A DNA stretch of 14,468 bases from Firmicutes bacterium UBA4916 (GTDB lineage: Bacteria > Bacillota > Clostridia > Tissierellales > Tepidimicrobiaceae). This document shows, piece after piece, positions 1 to 6,789 of the stretch. Within the stretch, counting starts at the first letter, position 1; each line of letters opens with the position of its first letter. The DNA lies in assembly GCA_002398845.1 (NCBI GenBank), contig DHBY01000091.1:8105-22572 (forward strand), written 5' to 3'. The position numbers and the translations under genes were made by a program. The notes beneath the pieces are model-generated. The model worked only from the letters and a program-made list of their open reading frames with translations, was not told the DNA's origin and ran no database searches.

Positions 1-818
1 CCCAAAATCATATTTGGTCTTATAGATTCATCCATAATAATAGACATTCCAAAGGTACCTTTATTGATAATTGAAAAATACAAATGAATAGGTTCTTCAC
101 TTCGAAAACTCCATCGTTCAGTATCTATATAATTTACAATTGGAGTATTTTTAGCATCATCTTTTCCTGATGAAGAAAATAACTCCACTTTAGATTGAAT
201 ATAATGTTCTACATTGCCATAATATTTTAAATATATTTTTTCGATTCTTTTAATAAGCTTAACGTAAGCATCAAACCTTTCATCTGCATGTTGAAACAAG
301 TCTATGATTTTAATTTTTTCATCATTATCTAACTCAGTGGCCATGATTTTTTCTATATAATAATCCGCATCAAATGCCCTATCTTTCATTTCTTTAAGAA
401 CTTTTCTGGCCTCTTCTATGTCATCTAAATCTGATTGTTCTGTTTCTGCATCTAAGTTTTGGAGATAATAATGGCAAGCATTAAAAAATTCTGTTTTCGA
501 TAGTTCATCCACTTCCTTTGCATTAGTAAATCGAGTAACCATTTCAAAAAATCCCATATCATTTTGGCCTACTTGGATAGTAAATAATTCCCTCCATTCT
601 GGATAATCTTTTAAAACATCTAAAGATTCATCAAAAACTTCTATATAAAATTGGGTTAAATCACTGTATTTTTGATTGATTTCATCTCTAGATAAAATAA
701 AGCGATCCTTATTTTCAATGATGTGTACGGTATCCCCTTTTTCACGATTTAAAATTTTACCTACAATAGCATTTGCTTCCCAATAAATGTTGGGTTTATT
801 CTCAATAATTAATTTCAC
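1..818 (-). CDS. Unrecognised cytosolic protein, C-terminus cut by window edge
   Basis: I read an uninterrupted minus-strand frame of 272 codons that runs off the left edge, so only the N-terminal part is seen. The start is a GTG at 816-818, preceded by a strong GAGGGGGTGA Shine-Dalgarno; the GTG just upstream is followed at once by a stop and is excluded. The protein begins MKLIIENKPNIYWEANAIV and is acidic, with charged helical stretches (around residues 135-150 DDIEEARKVLKEMKDRA and 165-195) and no signal peptide or membrane segment. Its style resembles the long N-terminal regions of clostridial ArsR-like regulators that carry the winged helix at the C-terminus, but that is memory-based and the C-terminus is missing. 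It has its own promoter and is separated from the sigma operon by a terminator, so it is probably an independent unit. Function unknown. Confidence 0.8.
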   Translation of the reverse strand, partial: MKLIIENKPNIYWEANAIVGKILNREKGDTVHIIENKDRFILSRDEINQKYSDLTQFYIEVFDESLDVLKDYPEWRELFTIQVGQNDMGFFEMVTRFTNAKEVDELSKTEFFNACHYYLQNLDAETEQSDLDDIEEARKVLKEMKDRAFDADYYIEKIMATELDNDEKIKIIDLFQHADERFDAYVKLIKRIEKIYLKYYGNVEHYIQSKVELFSSSGKDDAKNTPIVNYIDTERWSFRSEEPIHLYFSIINKGTFGMSIIMDESIRPNMIL

Positions 819-856
819 TATCTCACCCCCTCGCAACTTATATTTTCTTTATTATA

Positions 857-885
857 ATTATATGTATAAATTAGATATTTGTCAA
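857..885 (-). promoter_or_regulatory. Consensus housekeeping promoter for the partial gene at 1-818
   Basis: On the minus strand TTGACA (880-885) and TATAAT (857-862) are separated by exactly 17 bases. This is a perfect match to the vegetative sigma-A-type consensus. A second TATAAT lies at 851-856 but with an unsuitable spacer. Transcription would start near 850, giving a leader of about 32 bases before the GTG at 818. Confidence 0.75.
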
Positions 886-910
886 ACTTATATATATATT
901 TACTTTAGAC

Positions 911-925
911 TTTGTTTTAAACAAA
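911..925. promoter_or_regulatory. Short perfect inverted repeat upstream of a promoter
   Basis: TTTGTTT, one T, then AAACAAA: perfect 7-base arms. It lies 25 bases upstream of the -35 box of the 857-885 promoter and between that promoter and the terminator at 941-982. It could be a regulator site, but A/T-rich palindromes this short arise often by chance. Confidence 0.2.
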
Positions 926-940
926 TGTTCTCCCACACGC

Positions 941-982
941 AAAAACCTGACAACAGCCACTTCTAGCCATCGCCAGGTTTTT
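941..982 (-). terminator. Hairpin terminator of the sigma/DUF4179 operon
   Basis: The minus-strand RNA of this stretch folds completely: 19 paired bases on each side closed by a GAAG tetraloop, with AAAAACCTG at one foot and CAGGTTTTT at the other. Five of the 19 pairs are G-U, so the plus-strand RNA would have A-C mismatches at those places. The structure is therefore built for the minus strand, i.e. for transcripts leaving the gene that ends at 1004. The U tract is only five bases, so termination may be moderate, and it may alternatively be a small palindromic repeat that also serves as a 3' end. Confidence 0.65.
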
Positions 983-1003
983 ATTCCCTATTACTCCAAA
1001 TCC

Positions 1004-2347
1004 TTAGTGTTTAAAATTAATAAGTTTTCCATCTACATTTACTGATTCTATCATTGTACTATCTAATGGTGCATTTGAAAGGTATTTAAGATTTATTTTT
1101 TCATTTTGACTAAAAGAAGTAGATAATTCCATCTTTTGTGCCGTTCCATCAGTCATATTAACTTGAATTTGTGGATTATTTTCCTCATCATATTTTCCAA
1201 TACCTAATAAGGTAACTCCTATTTGAGAAACTTGAATACGATCTAGCTCCCAAGTTCCAAAATCCAATTTGCATTCTGTTTCTTTTTCTGGATTTACAGA
1301 TTGAAGTTTAAATTTAGTTTCCCAGTTACCTTCTATATATTTCCCACTAGATACAAAGTACCCCTTAAGAAATACTTCTTTAGGGTCTATTCCTTTTAAA
1401 TCAAATACATATTCAATATAATCTCCCCTATCCATTGTGTTTCCTGATTCATCTATTCCAAAATGGACGGTAGATGGGTAAAGTTCTAATGCATTATTTT
1501 CTGCATCGGTAAAGTAAAAATATCCATGATCGTCAATACCATCTCCTACCCATTTGGTTTGAATATGAAGCTTATTATCAATATATCCTATATTAGAAAT
1601 ATACATAAAGTCAATCTGAGGAAGTGAAATATTCATTTCATCTCCTTTTAAAACCTGTATTGTGCCTTGTTTCTCCCATAAGTCAAACATTGTACCACTA
1701 CCACCAGATACATGCTCCATATTTAGTGGTATAGTTTGTGAATTAGCATCTTCTATATCTGTTAAATTAATTCCTGTTTCTACTTCATCAAATACTAAGG
1801 AACCACTTAAAAAAGACTTAACAACAAAACTTAATTTTTTACCATCCATTTTTTCTCCACCATTAGCTTGTATTCGTAATATAGCTGTTTTAGTTTCTTC
1901 ATCATAATCAATTACTTGAGAGTTAAATAATGCCCCTTCAGATAATGTATAATTATATAAATCAATGGATTCATCAATTCTATCCCCTGTTAAATCTTGC
2001 ATAGTTAAGTAAATCACTGCCATTTCATCATCATTATAAGCTGCAACTACCTCCATTTTAATTCCATTATCTTCACTTACCATTTCAATTGGTTGAAGTA
2101 TAGGGACTATCTCTGGGCTCACTTTTGATCCAATCTTATTAAAACTTAAAACAGTAGCAGCTAATACTCCAACTGATAACATTAAGCAAGCACAAGTTAG
2201 CATTGCTATTCTTAAAGGCTTTCTCTTGTTTATAATTGAACTTTTTTGTTCCAATTTTTTATTCACCTCTGTGGCAATATCATATTCAGGGGTTTTGATA
2301 GTACTTAGCTTAGCTTTAATTATTTGCTCATCGTTGTCATATTTCAT
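1004..2347 (-). CDS. DUF4179-type membrane protein, probable anti-sigma factor/sensor
   Basis: A 447-residue protein with a cytosolic N-terminus of about 45 residues, one membrane segment (about 46-68, LRIAMLTCACLMLSVGVLAA) and a large extracytoplasmic part rich in beta-type sequence. The region just after the membrane segment (PILQPIEMVSEDNGIKMEVV, then AYNDDEMAVIYLTMQDLTGD) is characteristic of DUF4179 proteins of Bacilli and Clostridia, which commonly sit directly behind ECF sigma factor genes and are thought to be their anti-sigma partners. Here the start ATG overlaps the stop of the sigma gene as ATGA, with GGAGG seven bases upstream, so translation is probably coupled and the products made in proportion. 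The inferred role is to hold the sigma factor at the membrane until an envelope signal releases it. The signal is not visible. The C-terminal half is an additional domain that I do not recognise with certainty. Confidence 0.85.
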   Translation of the reverse strand: MKYDNDEQIIKAKLSTIKTPEYDIATEVNKKLEQKSSIINKRKPLRIAMLTCACLMLSVGVLAATVLSFNKIGSKVSPEIVPILQPIEMVSEDNGIKMEVVAAYNDDEMAVIYLTMQDLTGDRIDESIDLYNYTLSEGALFNSQVIDYDEETKTAILRIQANGGEKMDGKKLSFVVKSFLSGSLVFDEVETGINLTDIEDANSQTIPLNMEHVSGGSGTMFDLWEKQGTIQVLKGDEMNISLPQIDFMYISNIGYIDNKLHIQTKWVGDGIDDHGYFYFTDAENNALELYPSTVHFGIDESGNTMDRGDYIEYVFDLKGIDPKEVFLKGYFVSSGKYIEGNWETKFKLQSVNPEKETECKLDFGTWELDRIQVSQIGVTLLGIGKYDEENNPQIQVNMTDGTAQKMELSTSFSQNEKINLKYLSNAPLDSTMIESVNVDGKLINFKH

Positions 2348-2883
2348 TTAAATTCCTCCAATCTTTTATAATAGGAATTTTCATTTTCTAAAGCTTTTAT
2401 AAGCTTATTTTTGGCCCTTTCATATCGTTTTCTCAATGTAGCAGCAGGAACTTGATAAATCATTTCCAGTTCTTTATAGCTTTTTTCATCGATAACTCTA
2501 CTAAATATCAATGCACGCTCTGCACCTGTTAATTTTAAAAGCGCTTCTTTTAAATCCTCACTTATTAAATCAGTTGAATCATCTACTGTATTGTTATTTG
2601 ATTCGGGTATAAAAAACAATATTTTTCTTTTTCTTAATATATCCATACAAGTATTGTAGGCAATGCTATATAACCATGCAGACAAAGAATAACCTTTTTT
2701 AAAACTACTTCTTTTATTATAGGCTTTTATAAATGTCATCTGTACCGCATCTTGTGCCTTGTGGTAGTCACAGAGAATATTATGGCAATATCGCAACAAT
2801 GGTTGTCCGTACAATTTAATTGCACACTCAAGCTCATATTCTCCGCCAGTTGAGAAGGATTCATCTAATATATTTGCTCCCAT
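2344..2883 (-). CDS. ECF-type RNA polymerase sigma factor
   Basis: A 179-residue sigma-70 family protein of ECF size. Region 2 spans about residues 23-86, with the core-binding and -10-recognition helices readable in YCHNILCDYHKAQDAVQMTF and SLSAWLYSIAYNTCMDILRK. Region 4, the -35-binding helix-turn-helix, covers about 116-166 (LTGAERALIFSRV, SYKELEMIYQVPAATLRKR). The linker at 92-112 is acidic and Asn/Ser-rich. Regions 1 and 3 of large sigma factors are absent, as expected. The start ATG has GGGAG eight bases upstream. The gene ends in an ATGA overlap with the DUF4179 protein, forming a two-gene sigma/anti-sigma unit. ECF sigmas usually transcribe their own operon, and a candidate promoter of that style lies at 2926-2955. 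The regulon cannot be told from this window. Confidence 0.93.
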   Translation of the reverse strand: MGANILDESFSTGGEYELECAIKLYGQPLLRYCHNILCDYHKAQDAVQMTFIKAYNKRSSFKKGYSLSAWLYSIAYNTCMDILRKRKILFFIPESNNNTVDDSTDLISEDLKEALLKLTGAERALIFSRVIDEKSYKELEMIYQVPAATLRKRYERAKNKLIKALENENSYYKRLEEFK

Positions 2884-2925
2884 TCCTACACTCCCTTCTT
2901 TAAATTAAAAACTAGTCTTCACTTC

Positions 2926-2955
2926 TAATACGTAAACAAGTTTATTTTTGTGACA
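2926..2955 (-). promoter_or_regulatory. Candidate self-recognised ECF promoter of the sigma operon
   Basis: On the minus strand TGTCAC (2950-2955) is followed after 17 bases by CGTATTA (2926-2932). Promoters of several Bacillus ECF sigmas have a TGAAAC-like -35 and a CGTATA-like -10 at 16-17 bases, so this layout fits autoregulation. The -35 match is imperfect and no good vegetative promoter was seen in the same gap. Leader length would be about 35-40 bases. Confidence 0.35.
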
Positions 2956-2967
2956 TAATACTTTTTT

Positions 2968-3027
2968 AAGACGTGGGGACGTTTCACTTGTCTTACAAAA
3001 AAGACAAGTGAAACGTCCCCACGTCTT
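2968..3027. repeat. Perfect 27-bp inverted repeat, GGGGACG-type dispersed element
   Basis: Arms at 2968-2994 and 3001-3027 are exact reverse complements over 27 bases, with a six-base loop ACAAAA. The arm core is GTGGGGACGTTTCAC, richer in G/C than the surroundings. Neither strand has a U tract after the hairpin: the T run at 2962-2967 lies in front of it on the plus strand. It is therefore not a standard terminator. A related core, TGGGGACAGTTC, is at 14457-14468. From memory, short palindromes with GGGGAC cores are scattered in many clostridial genomes, and some such repeats are mobilised by Y1 (IS200-like/REP-associated) transposases. No transposase is present here. It sits 12 bases upstream of the -35 box of the candidate sigma promoter. 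Confidence 0.85.
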
Positions 3028-3072
3028 CCAAGCATAGTACATTTACACAAGTTTCATTCTTTTTTTTTAAAC

Positions 3073-5916
3073 CTATTCTTGATATACCTCTTTATAAGCT
3101 TTTTTCTTGACCTTTTTATCTACAATAAATCCATCTAAAATCCAAATTAAAGCAGGTAATATTACAAATGTACTCATTAAAGCCAAGGATATATTAATCA
3201 CTGTCATCAACCCAAAATCCTTTAATATAACAAATTTCGAAAGCATCAACACACTAAATCCACCAACAGTTGTAAGTCCTGATGCCACTGTGGCCTTACC
3301 TATTCTTTTAACAGTAATTGACATAGCCTCATTTTTTTCTTTACCTGAATTTCTTTCTTCTAAATATCTTTCAAGCAGCATTATAGTCATCTCAGTACCC
3401 ATACCTAATACCAAGGCTCCTAAAGTAGCAGTTATTGGAGTATATTTTAAACCCAATAGATTCATAACCCCGCCAGACATACCAACTATTAAAATTATAG
3501 GAAATATTGGTATTAAGGCTTTAAAGAAACTTCTATATATAAATAATAAAGCAACAAATACTAAACCAATTCCGATAATAGTCATTTTTATCCTACCATC
3601 AGTTAGACCCTTAACCATTTCCACATCTAATACGCTTTTCCCCGTAACAGATACATCCATAGGAGCATCTTTTAATACCTTTTGAATATCCTTAACAAAC
3701 TTCTGTAGCTCCTCCGTAGACATATGTTTTATATTCATAAGGATTACTCCCTTATCCTCACTTTCGTTTATAAACATCTTTCTTTGGTTCTCAGGTATTT
3801 TATCTATTAAATCAATATATTCTACATAACTTAAATCTTTGTCTTGTGAAAAATTCTTTACTAAATTATCTATGGATTTTATATCTATAACTTTATTGGA
3901 AAATCTAGTTTCAATATTTTCTATAGTATCCTTCATCCAAGTTACATTATCTTGGGATAATAATTCCTCTCCTTCCATATATATAACCATTTGGTCTGTA
4001 GATCCTACTGCATCCCTTACATAATGAATATCATGTAAAGCATCCATATCCTGAGGCATAAAAGTTTCAATATCAGTTTCTACACCGACCTTTGAATCTG
4101 CGACCATTCCAAAGGCTGCCAATACTATAGATATTATAAGAACTATAGGAGTAAATTTAGTAACAAGTTTAACAGTTCCACCTAAAAACTTATCAATTAA
4201 AGTATCTTTATTTAAATCTTTGCTATTATTCTTAGCTAATTTACCATCAAAGGTATCCCTAGCATTTAAAACTGGCATTAGTAAGAATATACTTCCAATA
4301 AAGCTAACTATTACACCTATGGTCAACATTTTTCCAAAATCCTGTATCATAGGCACCGGTGAAGCATATAGGGAAATAAATCCTAGAACCGTAGCCAAGA
4401 CTGCAATTCCCACAGCCTTACCTATTTGAATAAGTGTTGTCTTAACAGACTTTTCCTCTTCATATCTATTTTGAAATTGAATAGAGTAGTCTATGCCCAA
4501 ACCGATTAGTATAGGAAATACTGCCATGGATACCATAGTCATAGGAACACCAAGATGACCCATTAATCCCAATGTTGCAATAACTGAAACAAATATTATC
4601 CCTAGGCTTAAGACTCTCCATCTAACTTTGAACACTAAGTTCAATATAACAAACATAATTACCACCGCAAAGGCAACCATATACTTCATATTGGATTGCA
4701 TCTCTGTCCTTAGGGAGGAATCCAATACAGGTTTTCCAGATACTATATAATCAATATCCTTAAAACCTTCCTTTTCCATTGCATCACTTACTTCTGAATA
4801 AACTTTATCTTTAGCATCATCTTCTAAATTTCCTACCAATTTTATTATCATCATGCTGTGATTATCATCTAATATGGTGTCTTCAAATATAGTTCTTAGT
4901 TCTCCATTTTTTTCATATAAAATATTATCCAATTCTCCTTGATTATGTGGGAAGTTTGCAGTCATCATACCTGATTTATCGTAGAAAATTTTCAATCCTT
5001 CACTTAGTTTCTTTAGATTTTCTCCCATAGTGATAAATCCACTGGACATTATTTTTAATTCATCTGGTGAAATGCCTCCAGATAAATTTCCCTTCATCCC
5101 ATTGGTTTCTTTTTGTAATTGGGAACTAATATTGCTTAGGGCATTGGAAGTATTTTGACTTCCTTCACTTATCATAGCTGTCTTTTCTGACATAGTCTTT
5201 AGCCCTTGTGAACTTTCTCCTAAATTTTTAGCTATCATATTTAATTTCATTTGTAGCTGAGGATTGCCCTCCAATTGACTACCCATTTCAGTTAATTGGA
5301 GGGTTACATTCATCAAGCCTTCAGATACATTGGATAATCCTCCCTTTAATTGATTAGCACCTTCGCCTAAATTGTTTTGACCTATGATCAATTTATTAAA
5401 CACATCGGTTATACCTAAAAGATTATTCAGTTTTTCTTCAATTAACTTTGGATCTTTAATATCCTTACTCCCAAATTCAGTCCCTATTTCAGTAAGCTTA
5501 TCTGACATCTCTCCTAATCCATCACTTATGGCAAGGACTTGTTTTTTGATTTTTTCACTTTGTTTATCTGTTATCTGGTGAACGATACTTGCAGGACTCA
5601 TAAAAGAAAATATTTTATCATTATATTTTAACCTTTGTTCAACATTCCACATTTTTTCCATATTATCATGTTGAAGAAGGTTTTCTTTTTCTCCTTCAAA
5701 TAATACCATAATGGCATCACCGCCAAAACTTTCCTCCATAGAATAGTTGGAAATATAGGCATCATTATCAGTCTTAACTAAAGTCTCACTACCTGTAGCC
5801 ATATTGACTTTTATAGCTCCTGCAATCATAATTGCAAAAATCAATATGGATAAAAATAAAACCTTAAAGGGTGTTTTTTCTATCCTTTCCCCTATTTTTG
5901 AAAACAGTCTGTTCAA
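3073..5916 (-). CDS. RND-superfamily MMPL/HAE3-like efflux transporter
   Basis: A 947-residue membrane protein built as two similar halves, as in RND/MMPL proteins. TM1 is about 18-37, followed by a long outside domain to about 410, then a five-helix block (411-550) with the signature GLGIDYSIQFQNRYEEE at 472-488. TM7 (588-605) opens the second half, with an outside domain (606-775) and a final block (777-930) carrying the equivalent GMGTEMTIMLLERY at 838-851. Sterol-sensing-like helices and the pseudo-repeat fit the hydrophobe/amphiphile efflux-3 group. It probably uses the ion gradient to move a lipid or amphiphile; the substrate is unknown. Unusual is the first outside domain: residues 115-320 are helical and Gly/Ser/Leu-repetitive (NNLGEGANQLKGGLSNVSEG), like the coiled outside region of YhgE/Pip proteins. 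The start is TTG at 5914-5916 with GAGGG upstream. It lies 20 bases behind the tetR gene, clearly co-transcribed. No terminator is evident after it. Confidence 0.92.
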   Translation of the reverse strand: MNRLFSKIGERIEKTPFKVLFLSILIFAIMIAGAIKVNMATGSETLVKTDNDAYISNYSMEESFGGDAIMVLFEGEKENLLQHDNMEKMWNVEQRLKYNDKIFSFMSPASIVHQITDKQSEKIKKQVLAISDGLGEMSDKLTEIGTEFGSKDIKDPKLIEEKLNNLLGITDVFNKLIIGQNNLGEGANQLKGGLSNVSEGLMNVTLQLTEMGSQLEGNPQLQMKLNMIAKNLGESSQGLKTMSEKTAMISEGSQNTSNALSNISSQLQKETNGMKGNLSGGISPDELKIMSSGFITMGENLKKLSEGLKIFYDKSGMMTANFPHNQGELDNILYEKNGELRTIFEDTILDDNHSMMIIKLVGNLEDDAKDKVYSEVSDAMEKEGFKDIDYIVSGKPVLDSSLRTEMQSNMKYMVAFAVVIMFVILNLVFKVRWRVLSLGIIFVSVIATLGLMGHLGVPMTMVSMAVFPILIGLGIDYSIQFQNRYEEEKSVKTTLIQIGKAVGIAVLATVLGFISLYASPVPMIQDFGKMLTIGVIVSFIGSIFLLMPVLNARDTFDGKLAKNNSKDLNKDTLIDKFLGGTVKLVTKFTPIVLIISIVLAAFGMVADSKVGVETDIETFMPQDMDALHDIHYVRDAVGSTDQMVIYMEGEELLSQDNVTWMKDTIENIETRFSNKVIDIKSIDNLVKNFSQDKDLSYVEYIDLIDKIPENQRKMFINESEDKGVILMNIKHMSTEELQKFVKDIQKVLKDAPMDVSVTGKSVLDVEMVKGLTDGRIKMTIIGIGLVFVALLFIYRSFFKALIPIFPIILIVGMSGGVMNLLGLKYTPITATLGALVLGMGTEMTIMLLERYLEERNSGKEKNEAMSITVKRIGKATVASGLTTVGGFSVLMLSKFVILKDFGLMTVINISLALMSTFVILPALIWILDGFIVDKKVKKKAYKEVYQE

Positions 5917-5936
5917 ATCAATCAGTCCCTCTCTTA

Positions 5937-6509
5937 TTAAAATTTAATTTCATTCATAATGCTCCGTATAAAGCTATCAAGGTAGTCTTCTATTTTTTCT
6001 TCATGTATCTCTGGTAGGTAAAGAAAAGATAAAATGCTTCCCATTAATAGTCTTAAGGAAATATCCTCATCCCTAAACTCTATCCCTGTTTCTTTAATAG
6101 AATTTTTCAATAAAGATGTTATTTTTTCAATATAATTAAAATCTGCAATTTCTGGATTAATTTCACTCTCCATTAATATCAACTTTATAACCTCATGATG
6201 ATTTGAAATAAACTTGATTCTATCCTTAAGGATATACTTTAACTTTTCCATTGGCTTTAAATCTTTAGCTGCCACTATGGAGTCCTCCAAAGTAGTAATC
6301 AATATTGGTTCAATACAGGCCATAAATAATTCCTTCTTAGAAGAAAAATATCTAAATAAAGTAACTTCAGATATCCCTGCCTCTTTGGCAATCTCCAGAG
6401 TAGTAGCTCCATTGTATCCTTTTTCAATAAATACCTTTAAAGCAGATTCTAATATTTGTAAACGTCTTTCTTCCTTAGTCATCCGCATCGTAGTCTCTTT
6501 CATCTTCAT
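5937..6509 (-). CDS. TetR/AcrR-family repressor of the RND transporter operon
   Basis: A 190-residue regulator. The N-terminal helix-turn-helix covers about residues 16-62, with the family pattern readable in ILESALKVFIEKGYNGATTL, EIAKEAGISEVTLFRYFSSK and KELF. The C-terminal ligand and dimer domain (about 70-190) is variable, as usual. The frame opens upstream at GTG 6542, but an AAGGAGGGGGAA Shine-Dalgarno at 6511-6522 lies directly in front of ATG 6507-6509, so that start is chosen; ATG 6501-6503 is a possible alternative. It is the first gene of the tetR-RND unit, and its promoter overlaps a perfect palindrome at the transcription start. The straightforward inference is a repressor that controls itself and the transporter and is released by a transporter substrate. 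Confidence 0.92.
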   Translation of the reverse strand: MKMKETTMRMTKEERRLQILESALKVFIEKGYNGATTLEIAKEAGISEVTLFRYFSSKKELFMACIEPILITTLEDSIVAAKDLKPMEKLKYILKDRIKFISNHHEVIKLILMESEINPEIADFNYIEKITSLLKNSIKETGIEFRDEDISLRLLMGSILSFLYLPEIHEEKIEDYLDSFIRSIMNEIKF

Positions 6510-6524
6510 TTTCCCCCTCCTTAT

Positions 6525-6536
6525 GTAAGTACTTAC
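6525..6536. promoter_or_regulatory. Probable TetR operator, perfect 12-bp palindrome
   Basis: GTAAGTACTTAC is its own reverse complement. It lies between the -10 box (6543-6548) and the Shine-Dalgarno (6511-6522) of tetR, covering the predicted start point. Palindromes of the AGTAAGTACTTACT kind are typical targets of AcrR/TetR proteins. Binding here would block transcription of tetR and the transporter. Confidence 0.7.
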
Positions 6537-6542
6537 TAACAC

Positions 6543-6570
6543 AGTATATCAAAATAACTTTATTTGTCAA
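6543..6570 (-). promoter_or_regulatory. Promoter of the tetR-RND operon
   Basis: On the minus strand TTGACA (6565-6570), a 16-base spacer and TATACT (6543-6548). Start predicted near 6536, inside the operator palindrome. The leader to ATG 6509 is about 27 bases. Confidence 0.7.
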
Positions 6571-6643
6571 TATAAATATTTGTACTTGATAATTAACTGG
6601 TAGAATCCATAACCTTGAATCCACTTTTTATATAAAATTATAT

Positions 6644-6661
6644 AGCTTTAGAACTACAGCT
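6644..6661. promoter_or_regulatory. 18-bp near-palindrome between divergent promoters
   Basis: AGCTTTAGAACTACAGCT: eight-base arms around AA with one mismatched pair. It lies about 75 bases upstream of the tetR -35 and about 70 bases upstream of the iclR -35. It may bind a regulator acting on either gene; no family-specific assignment can be made. Confidence 0.3.
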
Positions 6662-6729
6662 CTATGCCTCAAATATTATAAAGGTAAATAAAATCTAAAA
6701 TCTTAATATAAATCGGATAAGATAGCTTA

Positions 6730-6758
6730 TTGTAAGTTTTCCATATTTAACATATAAT
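6730..6758 (+). promoter_or_regulatory. Promoter of the iclR gene
   Basis: TTGTAA (6730-6735), 17 bases, TATAAT (6753-6758). Start predicted near 6765, giving a leader of about 25 bases. A small inverted repeat, ATAAG-ATAG-CTTAT (6717-6730), abuts the -35 box and could be a site for autoregulation, but its arms are only five bases. Confidence 0.65.
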
Positions 6759-6789
6759 TATCATAGATGAATTTTTAGGGGGTATAAAT

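Noticed and set aside
2962..3027. The 27-bp palindrome as a terminator of the RND operon
   Set aside because: In the direction of RND transcription the hairpin is followed by an A run, not a T run; on the plus strand the T run comes before the hairpin.
3107..3685. 192-codon open frame on the plus strand
   Set aside because: Antisense to the RND gene, lacks a recognisable domain, and its composition follows from the reverse of membrane-segment codons. Other long opposite-strand frames (1662-1907, 10074-10367, 10500-10889, 12977-13294) are rejected for the same reason.
6510..6542. Longer TetR N-terminus from GTG 6542
   Set aside because: It would translate the operator and the Shine-Dalgarno, and its start lies essentially at the predicted promoter -10 box.
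6543..6789. Riboswitch or small RNA in the tetR-iclR gap
   Set aside because: No stable multi-stem fold or conserved riboswitch core was seen; the region is A/T-rich and accounted for by two promoters and short palindromes.
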